A stretch of 64,000 bases of DNA from a bacterium. GTDB taxonomy: Bacteria > Zixibacteria > MSB-5A5 > GN15 > FEB-12. The first letter of the stretch is position 1, and the number at the start of each line of letters is the position of its first letter. The translations under genes and the position numbers were made by a program. Shown here in pieces: positions 1 to 8,465 of this stretch. The stretch lies in assembly GCA_020444475.1 (NCBI GenBank), contig JAHLKV010000005.1, forward strand, positions 235,080 to 299,079, read 5' to 3'. The notes under the pieces are model-generated. The model was not told where the DNA came from, searched no databases, and saw nothing but the letters and a program-made list of their open reading frames with translations.

Positions 1-317
1 TCGGTACAATACTCTACCGGACACCCGACACCGCCGGTCACTCCCCGTGGCTGGATCGTCCCGATGTCGCCCATATCAGTCAGTTTGCCGTGGAACCGGA
101 GCTGCAGAAACAGGGGATTGGTCGACGATTGATCGCGGCTGCCGAGGAGCGGGCGCTTGTCGACGGCGCTTTGGAACTGGCCCTCGACACGGCCGAGACT
201 GCCGAGCATCTGATCAGGTATTATGAACGTCTCGGCTATCGCTATATCGAACCGATTGACTGGCGGCCCCACACCAACTACCTCAGCGTGGTGATGAGCA
301 AGACACTCAAACGATAA
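1..317 (+). CDS. GNAT-family N-acetyltransferase, 5' end cut by window
   Basis: The frame is open from the first bases of the window, so the gene begins upstream; a GTG at 90 is only an internal valine. The visible 104 or so residues hold the acetyl-CoA binding core of the GNAT fold: a beta strand (HISQFAVEP), then the pyrophosphate-binding loop QKQGIGRRL (Q/RxxGxG/A type), an alpha helix rich in Ala and Glu, and the C-terminal YYERLGYRY motif typical of the family. The substrate cannot be told from this fragment. It stops at 315-317, and the next gene begins about 140 bases on. Confidence 0.85.
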   Translation, partial: GTILYRTPDTAGHSPWLDRPDVAHISQFAVEPELQKQGIGRRLIAAAEERALVDGALELALDTAETAEHLIRYYERLGYRYIEPIDWRPHTNYLSVVMSKTLKR

Positions 318-456
318 CTTCCGTTTGCGTGGTTTTCGTCTTTCAATCAGCCGACCGCCTCGTATATTAATTGTAGCGTCACACACCTTCAGAGCCGGCA
401 CCGTATCGAACACACCGCGGAGCAAGCGCTCCGCCCGACGAATACGGAGGGTTATC

Positions 457-753
457 ATGAAGACCTTTTTCCTCTTCACCCGATTGAGTACCGAACTCGG
501 TGAACAGATGCGCGATCGTGAAGCGCTCGGTCGCACCTGGCTTGAGCATGTGCGGGATAAGTGCCCCGAGGTGCGCTTTCTCGGTCACTATGGTCTGCTC
601 GGGCAGTGGGACTTTGTCGATATTTACGAGGCTCCCGACGAGGAGACGGCCGCGAAGGTATCGATGATCAGTCGCGCCAACGGGGCGTTTCAGGCCGAAA
701 GCATCGTTGCCATCCCGTACAAGCGGCTGGTGGAACTGGCCGAAGAGATCTGA
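457..753 (+). CDS. GYD-domain protein
   Basis: This 98-residue protein resembles the small GYD family (PF08734), in which a ferredoxin-like alpha/beta fold contains a G-x-Y/W-D motif; here GQWDFVDIYEAPDEETA fits the core. The family has no settled biochemical role. The start is ATG 457, chosen because ACGGAGG at 444-450 is a near-perfect ribosome binding site; the frame stays open upstream to 325 but that part does not look like protein. It is followed by a convergent gene ending at 772. No regulator or partner is evident. Confidence 0.8.
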   Translation: MKTFFLFTRLSTELGEQMRDREALGRTWLEHVRDKCPEVRFLGHYGLLGQWDFVDIYEAPDEETAAKVSMISRANGAFQAESIVAIPYKRLVELAEEI

Positions 754-771
754 TGCGATCGAGGTAGGTGA

Positions 772-1785
772 TCAGAAGAGGTTCAAAAGAGCCGCCAGCG
801 ATCGCAGCTCCAGCAGAAAATCGAGTCCGCGGCGCGAAGACGCGTAGTAAACATCCGACACGTCGCCTCTGTACTGCGCTTTATGACGAGCAAGCCCTTC
901 GAAGTTGAATCCGATCGAGTGCCGTCGGGCCGTCTGGAACATCAGCCGCAGCAATCGCGATTCCGGAAGATCGGCGCGCAGGTCGCCATCCAATGGAAGC
1001 AGGCCGAGGTACAGCCTGTGGATACCTTCCCGCTCGAACTGCCGGCCGGCAACGAGATTGATATACGCGGATCGTCCGGTGGGAAGAGAGCGATCGTCGA
1101 ATCGTGCAATGTTGGGGCAGTATCCGACCACCTGGCCGTTCGAGTAGACGGGGTCGAAGAAGGTGAAGCCGACGAGGTCGTCGCCTCGAAGCATGAAGAA
1201 CCGTCGGATCTCGGTTGCGCCCTTAAGATCCATCTGACGAGTAAGAAATCGCAACTCCCGACCGCCCTGACGGCGAAGCCAGAGATCGGAAACCGAGCGG
1301 ATGTTGTCAAGACCGATCCCGCGCGCTCCGATTTCTTTCAACGAGGACTCCATGACGGTCAGGTCTGCCCTGCGGAAGCGCCGGACAGACTCCGTGATCG
1401 AGCGATGAGAGCGCCAGGTGGGGCGGAATCGTCGGAGATCGACCGTACTCTCCTGTCCCATCCGGTTGCACCGGTAGCCCCTGTTCGCCAGTACCTCCGC
1501 AGTCCGGCGCCCGACATGGACATACGCGGGACGGTAGAACGCTTCGTGGAAGCGGTCGATCAGCGTCGGGATGTCCGAGTCGGCGCAGACAGGGTCGGCC
1601 AGCACGAAAGAAAAACGGCCGATCCGCCGGTAGGCGAGGTAGCCAAGCTTCTCTTCCACAAAGTGAGTAAGCCCCGGTTGGAGGGTAGAATAACTGAGGC
1701 TGTGGCAGCCGTGTCGGGTCAGATAGCTTCTCAGGAAATCGGGTGGCATACTACTCATTATACAACGTTGTACGGGGGGAGTCAT
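772..1785 (-). CDS. DUF2156 / phosphatidylglycerol lysyltransferase C-terminal-like protein
   Basis: About 337 residues with the layout of DUF2156 (LPG_synthase_C, PF09924), a double GNAT fold used by aminoacyl-phosphatidylglycerol synthases and related acyltransferases. Supporting segments are LTHFVEEKLGYLAYRRIG near the N terminus, a central RFFMLRGDDLVGFTFFDP strand pair, and a C-terminal half ending in NFEGLARHKAQYRG, which resembles the family's F-x-G-x-x-x-x-K-x-K/Q-x ending. No membrane domain is attached, so a soluble acyltransferase is likely. Start choice: ATG 1785 has AAGGGG just upstream; ATG 1758 and 1749 are alternatives. The longer frame to 1992 runs over the divergent neighbour and looks non-coding. 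Confidence 0.7.
   Translation of the reverse strand: MTPPVQRCIMSSMPPDFLRSYLTRHGCHSLSYSTLQPGLTHFVEEKLGYLAYRRIGRFSFVLADPVCADSDIPTLIDRFHEAFYRPAYVHVGRRTAEVLANRGYRCNRMGQESTVDLRRFRPTWRSHRSITESVRRFRRADLTVMESSLKEIGARGIGLDNIRSVSDLWLRRQGGRELRFLTRQMDLKGATEIRRFFMLRGDDLVGFTFFDPVYSNGQVVGYCPNIARFDDRSLPTGRSAYINLVAGRQFEREGIHRLYLGLLPLDGDLRADLPESRLLRLMFQTARRHSIGFNFEGLARHKAQYRGDVSDVYYASSRRGLDFLLELRSLAALLNLF
1761..1772. promoter_or_regulatory. 12-bp perfect palindrome near a divergent start
   Basis: TACAACGTTGTA is a perfect 12-base palindrome lying between the candidate starts (1785 and 1758) of the minus-strand DUF2156 gene. On the minus strand it runs straight into TATAAT. It may be an operator. A chance palindrome inside the 5' coding end is the alternative. 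Confidence 0.3.
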
Positions 1786-1830
1786 CACGCCCCTTAAGCG
1801 TTTCTGACCCGGTCGGACCGCCGATAATCG

Positions 1831-1857
1831 TTGACAATTTTCCCCATCTTTTATAAT
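1831..1857 (+). promoter_or_regulatory. sigma70-like promoter, TTGACA-N15-TATAAT
   Basis: TTGACA at 1831-1836 and TATAAT at 1852-1857 are both exact consensus hexamers, but the spacer is 15 bp, shorter than the usual 16-18. The -10 ends only 10 bases before ATG 1868, so a transcript from it would have almost no leader. Confidence 0.5.
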
Positions 1858-1867
1858 TTGCGGCACC

Positions 1868-2977
1868 ATGCAAACACCGAAGGACTTCTCCGTTTGGCTG
1901 CTTCTGGCGCTGACTTTTTTCTGCCTGTTTGCGGCTGCCGCCCACTCCCAGACGCCGGATTCGGCCATGGTCGAGTCGGCTTCGAATCTCACCGGTCACG
2001 AACAACACATGGCTGCTGATTCGGCCGCCGAAGTGTCAGCGCCGGTCAGGGACACCCACGAGGAGGAAGAGGCCGGTCTGGGCCGTCCCAACCCGCCGAC
2101 CGTGATGACCTTCCTGACCAGCGGCAAGTACATTGCGTTCTATATTCTGGCGATTGCCGCATTCATTCTGCTGTTCGCAAAGAAGATCAATGTCTGGGTC
2201 AGAATCGGCATGCTGGTGGTTGCTTTCGTCCTGTTCGGTCTGGAGATGATCTTCCCGTTGCATCCTTCGCCGATGTGTGCCAGTACCAAGCTGTTTATGT
2301 TCAAGATGACCCACGGGAGGTACTTTCCGCAGTTCCTAGCTCTCTTCGGCGTGATGATTGTCCTGAGCCTCATCGCCCGGAAGATCTTCTGCGGCTGGAT
2401 TTGTCCGCTCGGGGCGATACAAGATCTTATCAATAAGATCCCGCACAAGTGGCACATCAAGAGTTTCAATTTTGCGGCTTTTAATACCCTTCGGCTTTCG
2501 CTGCTGGTGCTTTTCTTCCTGACCTTCTTCGGCGTGAGCGACCAGATCGCCGCCCTGGCCCAGCAGGTGCAAGCCGAGCCGGGAGTCGGTATCTGGGCAG
2601 CGTACTCCGCGTACAACGTCTATGACCCGTTCAATATGTTCGAGCTGCTGCACTGGAGTATCGACACCTGGTTCATCATCATGGCGATCATTCTGGTGGT
2701 GGCATCGCTCATCCTTTACCGCCCCTTCTGTTACAGTGTTTGTCCCATTGGGGCGATAAGCTGGCTGCTGGAGCAGATCACGCCCGGTCGGGTGAGGGTC
2801 GACCACAACAAGTGCACACTATGTGGTGACTGCTCGGAGAAAAGCCCCTGCCCGACAATTGGGAAGATTGTCGATGGCAAGAAGGTCGTGCCGGACTGCA
2901 CGTCGTGTGGTGAGTGTATCGGGACCTGTCCCGAGAATGCCATTTCATTTAGCTACAAATCCGGGGGCGACGCTTAG
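1868..2977 (+). CDS. NapH/CcoG-like membrane polyferredoxin
   Basis: A 369-residue membrane iron-sulphur protein. An N-terminal hydrophobic stretch (residues 10-28) ends in AHSQ and may be a signal peptide. Several transmembrane segments follow, and two conserved CxxxCP motifs lie next to membrane spans: FCGWICPLGA at about 174 and FCYSVCPIGA at about 286 (Fer4_5 type, as in NapH, MauN and CcoG). The C terminus carries two ferredoxin-like clusters, CTLCGDCSEKSPCP and CTSCGECIGTCP. The family passes electrons across or along the cytoplasmic membrane. No nap, cco or rnf partner is next to it, so donor and acceptor are unknown. It ends just before a strong terminator. Confidence 0.85.
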   Translation: MQTPKDFSVWLLLALTFFCLFAAAAHSQTPDSAMVESASNLTGHEQHMAADSAAEVSAPVRDTHEEEEAGLGRPNPPTVMTFLTSGKYIAFYILAIAAFILLFAKKINVWVRIGMLVVAFVLFGLEMIFPLHPSPMCASTKLFMFKMTHGRYFPQFLALFGVMIVLSLIARKIFCGWICPLGAIQDLINKIPHKWHIKSFNFAAFNTLRLSLLVLFFLTFFGVSDQIAALAQQVQAEPGVGIWAAYSAYNVYDPFNMFELLHWSIDTWFIIMAIILVVASLILYRPFCYSVCPIGAISWLLEQITPGRVRVDHNKCTLCGDCSEKSPCPTIGKIVDGKKVVPDCTSCGECIGTCPENAISFSYKSGGDA

Positions 2978-3027
2978 CGTGCCGTCTTGACGAGGGCATA
3001 GAAGGGGCAGCAGAAGCGTCTTCAGTC

Positions 3028-3066
3028 GGCCCGGTCGCGAACCCGCGACCGGGCCTTATTTTGTTT
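3028..3066 (+). terminator. Rho-independent terminator
   Basis: A perfect 12-bp GC-rich stem (3028-3039 with 3044-3055), an AACC loop and a TTATTTTGTTT tail follow the polyferredoxin gene. Confidence 0.9.
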
Positions 3067-3122
3067 CACCTCAGTCGGTTACGGTGCGGTTGCAGCGGGC
3101 GCCGCAAAAAAAAGCACGAACA

Positions 3123-3136
3123 ACTATAAAAATAGT
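3123..3136. promoter_or_regulatory. candidate BlaI-type operator
   Basis: ACTAT-AAAA-ATAGT is a perfect 5-4-5 inverted repeat 75 bases before the blaI-like start. BlaI/MecI/CopY repressors bind short dyads built around ACTA/TAGT ends and repress their own operons, so this is a likely autoregulatory site. Confidence 0.55.
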
Positions 3137-3211
3137 ACAACTTTTCGCGGGCCGTTCGTATATAGGAGCAAGAAGTCTTAATTCCTTAAAAGTTACCGAG
3201 AGTATCTTCAT

Positions 3212-3616
3212 ATGGCCCGACACAAAACCCCCACTCTTACCGATGCCGAGCTTCGCGTCATGAACGTGATCTGGGATCTCGGCGAGGCGACCGTCAGTGC
3301 GGTCGCCGAAGCACAGCACGGCGGACGGCAGCTGGCATACAACACCATACTGACTATGATGCGGATTCTCGAGCAGAAGGGCTACCTTCGGCGCGAAAAA
3401 TCCGGACGAGCGCATGTCTATCGTCCGCTGGTCGATCGTTCTCAGGCGCGCACGAGAGCGATTCGTCACATGCTGAAATCGCTCTTCAATAACTCACCTG
3501 AGTTGTTGATGGTCAACCTGCTCGAAAACGAGTCCCTGTCTACCGAAGACCTCGACAAGTTGCGCGACATGATTGACCATTCCGAGAGTTCCTCGAAACC
3601 GAAGCGGGGGGAATGA
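3212..3616 (+). CDS. BlaI/MecI/CopY-family winged-helix repressor
   Basis: A 134-residue protein matching Penicillinase_R (PF03965). The N-terminal winged helix has the typical LTDAELRVMNVIW opening and the recognition region AYNTILTMMRILEQKGYLRRE. The C-terminal half has the amphipathic dimerisation helices (LLMVNLLENESLSTEDLDKLRDMI). In the family the repressor is inactivated by cleavage when the partner membrane protease senses a signal. The gene overlaps that partner by four bases (ATGA at 3613-3616), so the two are translationally coupled. A dyad upstream suggests autoregulation. The inducer is unknown; no beta-lactamase gene is nearby. Confidence 0.92.
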   Translation: MARHKTPTLTDAELRVMNVIWDLGEATVSAVAEAQHGGRQLAYNTILTMMRILEQKGYLRREKSGRAHVYRPLVDRSQARTRAIRHMLKSLFNNSPELLMVNLLENESLSTEDLDKLRDMIDHSESSSKPKRGE

Positions 3617-6600
3617 TGGAGCAGTTGTTTACCACAATCACAGAGTATTCGTCGACTCTCCTGCAGGCGGTCGTCGACAGCCTGCCTCCTTCGATCATTC
3701 TCGCCGCCCTTGTCGGCGTCGTTTTCCGTTTCACAAACTGGCTTAACGCGCGCGCCCGTTATGTTGTGCTCTGGACCGTGCTGGCGACGATCGTGACCAT
3801 GCCGGGGCTGATTCTCGGGTGGACCACCTTCCAGGAATGGCGAGCGACGAATGTACCAAGCGCTGCCGCGATGCACCAGCTGGAGCGACATGCACAGTCG
3901 TACGAATATGATGCTCCGGGGACGCTGATAAGCTATCGGGTCGGTGATGTCGGACGACAGACCGTCGTCGCGCAGACCGATCAACCTGCCCGGGAACAAC
4001 CGGACCTACGGACGGAAATCGGACCATCGGCGGCAGGAGTCCAGCAGGCTGCCGGGGAGAGATCTATCTCAGACCTGCTCTTCTCGCTCATGCCCATCAG
4101 TATCGCTGCCTTGTGGCTGATCGTTTCGGTCTGGTTCCTCGTGGGTTTGGCCGTTTCCTATCATCATCTGCGGGTGATCCTCGGCGACAGTAAACCAGCC
4201 CCCGACTATCTGGCGAATCGACTTCACCGCTGGGTGAGTCTTACCGGTTGTCGTAGGCGCGTGTCGGTCAGAACGAGCGCGCGTCTGACATCGCCGGCCG
4301 CCACCGGATTCCACCGGGGGACGGTGCTGCTTCCCGAAGCGCTGGTCGGGCACTTGAGCAGCGAGGAGCTGGACTCGATCCTGCTGCACGAACTGGCGCA
4401 CCTGATCCGTCGTGATGACTGGTCCCGCCTCTTCGAGCAGGTCCTCCTTGCCCTGACGTTTTTCAATCCGGCGGTTCACTGGTTGATTCGGCAGCTCGAT
4501 CTCAACCGGGAGATCGCCTGCGATGACGCCGTTGTCGCCCGTCTTCAGGAGCCCGCGGCGTATGCCCGGACACTGGCCAAACTGGCGAGTGTCGACGATG
4601 GCCGGACGCGTCTCGCGCTCTCACCCGGCGCGGTCCTGACGAAAAAGCACATTTTTGCGAGGTTTGCCATGATTCTGAATAACAAGCGGCGGGTGACCAC
4701 CGGCCTGCCGAAAGTCAGTCTGGCGCTTACGATCCTGACCATTTTCGCGACCGGTGCGCTGCTGATTCAGACACCGTCAGTGCTGGCCGTACCGCGTGCA
4801 ACGGTTTCGTTTGATGATCTGGTCGACCACTTCACTCCGCCCACGGAGCCGGAACCGTCGGAGCAGGAGTTCGACGTGTCGACTACCGAACAACCGGTCG
4901 TGTTCAGCGAGCAGGATTGGGACGAAGTGTTTGCGGCGGCTGTCGAAGCGGACCCGGAGCCGGAGGACCGACCCGATCGGGACCGCGCACCACGCTCAGT
5001 GCCATCCGTACCCGCGGCACCGTCAGTACCTTCCGTACCCTCGGTACCGGCAACTCCATCAGTGCCGTCGGTGCCTGCCGTTCCGGGTGTTCCCGCAGCG
5101 CCGACTGTTGCCATGCGCTCCGGGGGCGGATTCGGTGATTTGGTCGAGTGGTTCTCCGGAGGTGGCTCACACAGTATCTCAACCACCCGAGAAGACGACG
5201 GCACGACGCGCATCGCGATCAAGGAAGACGGTCACAAGATCAAAATCGAGTATGTCGGTGAGATCGAGTTCACCGATGACGACCGTGGCATAAAGAGCAT
5301 CGCCGCCGGCGGCTACCTGGAATTGGAAGAGCGCGTCAGCGGTGACCGTCGGCGTCTCCTGATCGAACCGACCCGCGACGGGCTGGACTATGCGTACTTC
5401 GAAGACGGCCGCTCGGCGGAGTACGACGATGAAGCGAAGGACTGGGCGGGAGACCTGCTTATCCGCGCTATTCGCTCCACCGGACTCGGCGCCGAGGCGC
5501 GGGTCAGGCGTATCCGCCAGGACAAGGGCATTGAGGGTGTGCTCGACGAGATCCAGATGATTCGCTCCGACTATGTCAAGCGCGTGTACGTTGACGCTCT
5601 GCTGGAGAGCGGACCGATCTCCGACGATGAAGCGGCCGATCTGCTCCATATCGTCGAGCGAGACATAGACTCCGATTATGACAAAGCCGAAGTGCTGATT
5701 CGACTTGCCGATGAAGGGTACTCCGGTGACAAGTATACGGCCGCGTACGCCGATGCGGTCGCGACGATCGACTCCGACTACGACACACGGCGCGTGCTGT
5801 CGGCCAGTCTGCTTCAGGACGATCTCGACCCAAAAGTCGTCGAGGAGCTGCTCATGATGGCGGATCGTATGGACTCCGACTACGAAAAAGCCGAACTGCT
5901 GATCGACATGGCGCCGAAAATCGACCAGGACTCCGATCACCTGCGGGCGTTTTTCGAAGCCCTCCGCGGTATCGACTCTGACTATGAGACTCGCAGAACG
6001 CTGGATGCGCTGGCCCTTCGTCGGACGCTCGAACCGGATATGGCGGAGCTGTTGCTGGAGATTGCGTTTGATATGGACAGCGACTATGAAAAGGCGGAAT
6101 TGCTCATCTCGCTGGCCGACGCCTGGGATGGCGACGACAATCTGATGGAGTTGTATCTCGAAGCTGCAGCCGGGATTACATCGGACTACGACCGTCGTCG
6201 GGCACTCACTGAGCTGAATCTGGGATCAGGCGGAAGCAAGTCTGCGAAGATCTACCAGCGAGCAATTGAGGCGACCGCCGCGATGTCGTCGGACTACGAC
6301 AAGGCCGAGTACCTCCGCACGCTGGCTGCCTACTGCGCCGAAGACAAGGAGCTTCGCCTTCAGTATCTCGAAGCCTGTCAGTCGATCTCCTCGGACTACG
6401 ATATGAAGCGCACGATGGTTGAGGTGCTCGACTACGGCAAAGACGATCCCGAGTTTCTCCGTGCCGCTCTGCGCGCCGCCAGCAGAATCAGCTCCGACTA
6501 TGAGCGGGCACAGGTTCTGGACGAACTGACCGACGCGATCGCAAAACACGATGAATTGGAAGATGAGTATATCCGGCTGATCGAAGAGATGTCGGATTAC

Positions 6601-6648
6601 GAGCGTGACCGGTTGTACCGGTCATACTATCGCAGTCGGCGCGACTAA
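3613..6648 (+). CDS. BlaR1/MecR1-like M56 metallopeptidase with SDY repeat tail
   Basis: A 1011-residue membrane protease and presumed sensor partner of the upstream BlaI-like repressor. Four hydrophobic spans lie near residues 18-38, 45-63, 155-180 and 370-390. The zinc site is HELAH at about 259-263 (HExxH of peptidase family M56), with downstream NREIACDDAVV supplying the usual third ligand region. In place of a penicillin-binding sensor domain there is a Ser-Val-Pro-rich linker (about 463-500), a small beta-rich region, and from about 640 to the end 11 repeats of roughly 35 residues. Each repeat is marked by SDY[DE] and alternates SDYxKAExL with SDYxxRRxL, predicted helical and HEAT/TPR-like. 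The ligand is unknown; the repeats could bind a protein or act as a scaffold. Confidence 0.85.
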   Translation: MMEQLFTTITEYSSTLLQAVVDSLPPSIILAALVGVVFRFTNWLNARARYVVLWTVLATIVTMPGLILGWTTFQEWRATNVPSAAAMHQLERHAQSYEYDAPGTLISYRVGDVGRQTVVAQTDQPAREQPDLRTEIGPSAAGVQQAAGERSISDLLFSLMPISIAALWLIVSVWFLVGLAVSYHHLRVILGDSKPAPDYLANRLHRWVSLTGCRRRVSVRTSARLTSPAATGFHRGTVLLPEALVGHLSSEELDSILLHELAHLIRRDDWSRLFEQVLLALTFFNPAVHWLIRQLDLNREIACDDAVVARLQEPAAYARTLAKLASVDDGRTRLALSPGAVLTKKHIFARFAMILNNKRRVTTGLPKVSLALTILTIFATGALLIQTPSVLAVPRATVSFDDLVDHFTPPTEPEPSEQEFDVSTTEQPVVFSEQDWDEVFAAAVEADPEPEDRPDRDRAPRSVPSVPAAPSVPSVPSVPATPSVPSVPAVPGVPAAPTVAMRSGGGFGDLVEWFSGGGSHSISTTREDDGTTRIAIKEDGHKIKIEYVGEIEFTDDDRGIKSIAAGGYLELEERVSGDRRRLLIEPTRDGLDYAYFEDGRSAEYDDEAKDWAGDLLIRAIRSTGLGAEARVRRIRQDKGIEGVLDEIQMIRSDYVKRVYVDALLESGPISDDEAADLLHIVERDIDSDYDKAEVLIRLADEGYSGDKYTAAYADAVATIDSDYDTRRVLSASLLQDDLDPKVVEELLMMADRMDSDYEKAELLIDMAPKIDQDSDHLRAFFEALRGIDSDYETRRTLDALALRRTLEPDMAELLLEIAFDMDSDYEKAELLISLADAWDGDDNLMELYLEAAAGITSDYDRRRALTELNLGSGGSKSAKIYQRAIEATAAMSSDYDKAEYLRTLAAYCAEDKELRLQYLEACQSISSDYDMKRTMVEVLDYGKDDPEFLRAALRAASRISSDYERAQVLDELTDAIAKHDELEDEYIRLIEEMSDYERDRLYRSYYRSRRD

Positions 6649-6663
6649 TGCCGACACGTTCTA

Positions 6664-7710
6664 TCAATCCCCGGCGCGGTTGCTCGACAGGGCAGCCGCG
6701 CTTTTTTGCTGGCTGCTGAAGTGGTGAACGTGGTCGAACTCGGTGCGGAACCACTCGATGGCGTCGACCACCTCGGCCGCGCTGGTAACACTTTCCAGGC
6801 GATGACGAAGCTCGCGGGAGCCGAAAAAGCCGGTGGTATGTGCAAGCAGGTGCTTGCGCATGATCACGAAGTTCTTTTTCGGGCCGAATATGTTCTCGTA
6901 CGTCAGGCTGTGTTCGGTGAGCAACTGCAGACGGTCGTGGACTGTGATCTGGTCTGGAGTTATCGAGCGGTCGAACAACCAGGCGTTGCCGTAGATCGCT
7001 CGTCCGAGCATGGCGCCGTCCATACCGTTTTCGGCGATCAACTGATCAGCGTGGACGAGATCGCGAATATCGCCGTTGCCGATGATCAGCGTCCCGGTAC
7101 CTTTGGCCTGCCGAACCGCAGCGGGCATCACTTCCCAGTGGGCCGGGACGTTCGACATCTCCTTGCGCGTCCGAAGGTGCAGGGTGACTGCAATCGGCTC
7201 CGCTTCCAGCAGGTGCCCCAACCACTCCTCGAGAACGATCTCCCGATAGCCGATTCGCGTCTTCACCGACACCGGCAGGGGATGGGCACCCTCCTTGACG
7301 GCCTGAATGATCTCTTTGGCGAGTTCGGGGGTTTCGATCAGCGCGGAGCCGCACCCCGTTCTGACCACCTTCTTGACGGGACAGCCCATATTGATGTCGA
7401 CACCATCGAATCCGATCTCGCGACAGATCCTTGCTGCCCGGTGCATGTTCTCCGGCTTCTCGCCGAATATCTGCGCGACCACCGGGCGTTCCGATTCATC
7501 GAAATAAAGCAGGCGCATGAGGTTGGGCAAACCGCGTTCCGAAGAGAGCCCATCGGCCGAGACAAACTCCCCGAATATGACATCCGGCTTGCCGCGTCGC
7601 GCCACTACCCGCCGAAAGGCGGCGTCGGTGACGTCCTCCATCGGCGCCAGTGCATAGAACGGCTGCGGGAGGTTGGCCCAGAATCCTGCATTTTCACCCA
7701 ACTTTTTCAT
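6664..7710 (-). CDS. dus: tRNA-dihydrouridine synthase
   Basis: A 348-residue flavoenzyme that reduces specific uridines in the tRNA D-loop. The TIM-barrel opening APMEDVTDAAFRRVV, the FMN-binding region and the catalytic loop NMGCPVKKVVRTGCGSAL (active-site Cys in GCP) are all present, with VSVKTRIGY and IIGNGDI later in the barrel and a C-terminal helical domain. Its length matches the family. The ATG at 7710 begins MKKLGENAGF; the frame stays open to 8052, but the added 114 residues are low-complexity and overlap the neighbouring lipoprotein gene. The Dus subtype cannot be assigned from the sequence alone. Confidence 0.92.
   Translation of the reverse strand: MKKLGENAGFWANLPQPFYALAPMEDVTDAAFRRVVARRGKPDVIFGEFVSADGLSSERGLPNLMRLLYFDESERPVVAQIFGEKPENMHRAARICREIGFDGVDINMGCPVKKVVRTGCGSALIETPELAKEIIQAVKEGAHPLPVSVKTRIGYREIVLEEWLGHLLEAEPIAVTLHLRTRKEMSNVPAHWEVMPAAVRQAKGTGTLIIGNGDIRDLVHADQLIAENGMDGAMLGRAIYGNAWLFDRSITPDQITVHDRLQLLTEHSLTYENIFGPKKNFVIMRKHLLAHTTGFFGSRELRHRLESVTSAAEVVDAIEWFRTEFDHVHHFSSQQKSAAALSSNRAGD
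6674..6707 (+). terminator. terminator of the BlaI/BlaR1 operon, inside the 3' end of dus
   Basis: A 10-bp stem with one G-U pair (6674-6683 with 6692-6701), an 8-base loop and six T residues (6702-6707). It follows the protease stop by 25 bases and lies within the last codons of the convergent dus gene. Confidence 0.75.
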
Positions 7711-7825
7711 GGCGCCCAATATAACAAAAAAACCACCTTCGAGTTTAGATTTTCCGGCGAGAGATGTCCGCCGGCGTCCGGGCACTGGATTGACTTCGAC
7801 GCGTTGTACAGATACAGGAGGACAC

Positions 7826-8365
7826 ATGCGAACAAACATACTAACCATAACGGCAGCAGTGACATTGACTGCCGCCCTGATAATCGCCGGCGGATGCAGG
7901 AAACAGCAACGCCTCGAAACCGAGACCGACCTTGAATCCGAACCCGCTTCGGGAACGGAGATCCTGCCCGCCGCGGCCGATTCGTTCGAACCGGCGATGT
8001 TGATCGGCGGCGAGGAAGTCCGGCTCGAAGCGTACCTGTGGCGCGATTTCATGCCCGGACCGGGTGCTCCAACAGACGGTCATCGGCTTCGGGGTGTGGT
8101 GAGGGTCTTCTCGGTGGACGGCCAACGAATCAACGATGAGATCGATATCGAATACGTCTGGCTGAAACACAATGACTCACTCTGGGGTGTCGCACTGCCC
8201 GCGCCGGCGCCGGTCGATCCGCCATCGCGAGTTGAGAAATCTTTCGCCGGCGGACCGGAGTGGCCGACCGGAACCCCGGTCGCTGTTATTGTCAAACTGG
8301 TCGACCGGAAGGGGCTGACCAGCTACCTTCGAGTGAACGAGGTAGAGATCGTGAAGACGCAATAG
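7826..8365 (+). CDS. predicted lipoprotein of unknown function
   Basis: A 179-residue exported protein. The N terminus has a short basic region, a hydrophobic core and the lipobox IIAGGC at about 16-21, so the mature protein should be lipidated on Cys. An acidic linker (ETETDLESEP) follows, then a compact beta-rich domain with EVRLEAYLWRDFMPG and VIVKLVDRKGLTSYLRV. I do not recognise the family. CAGGAGGA at 7815-7822 fixes the ATG at 7826; the open frame upstream to 7673 overlaps dus and is not needed. A strong hairpin follows at 8398. Confidence 0.8.
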   Translation: MRTNILTITAAVTLTAALIIAGGCRKQQRLETETDLESEPASGTEILPAAADSFEPAMLIGGEEVRLEAYLWRDFMPGPGAPTDGHRLRGVVRVFSVDGQRINDEIDIEYVWLKHNDSLWGVALPAPAPVDPPSRVEKSFAGGPEWPTGTPVAVIVKLVDRKGLTSYLRVNEVEIVKTQ

Positions 8366-8397
8366 AGATCACGTAGAAGATTCTGATTATCAAGAGA

Positions 8398-8439
8398 AAG
8401 TGCCGCCGGGCGGGATTGTCCGGCGGCACTTCTATTTTT
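8398..8439 (+). terminator. Rho-independent terminator
   Basis: A perfect 12-bp stem (8398-8409 with 8420-8431), a 10-base loop and CTATTTTT. It ends the lipoprotein transcript and may also stop the convergent RND operon. Confidence 0.88.
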
Positions 8440-8465
8440 GAGACAGCCCTGCGGCGTATCAGAAG

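Noticed and set aside
883..1797. Plus-strand open frame of 304 codons
   Set aside because: Lies opposite the DUF2156 gene; the protein has no recognisable motif and the minus strand fits a known family.
3212..6648. Beta-lactam resistance locus
   Set aside because: The repressor-protease pair is BlaI/BlaR1-like, but there is no beta-lactamase and no penicillin-binding sensor domain.
6706..7935. Plus-strand open frame of 409 codons
   Set aside because: Opposite the dus gene, which has clear catalytic motifs; a long shadow frame is expected in GC-rich DNA.
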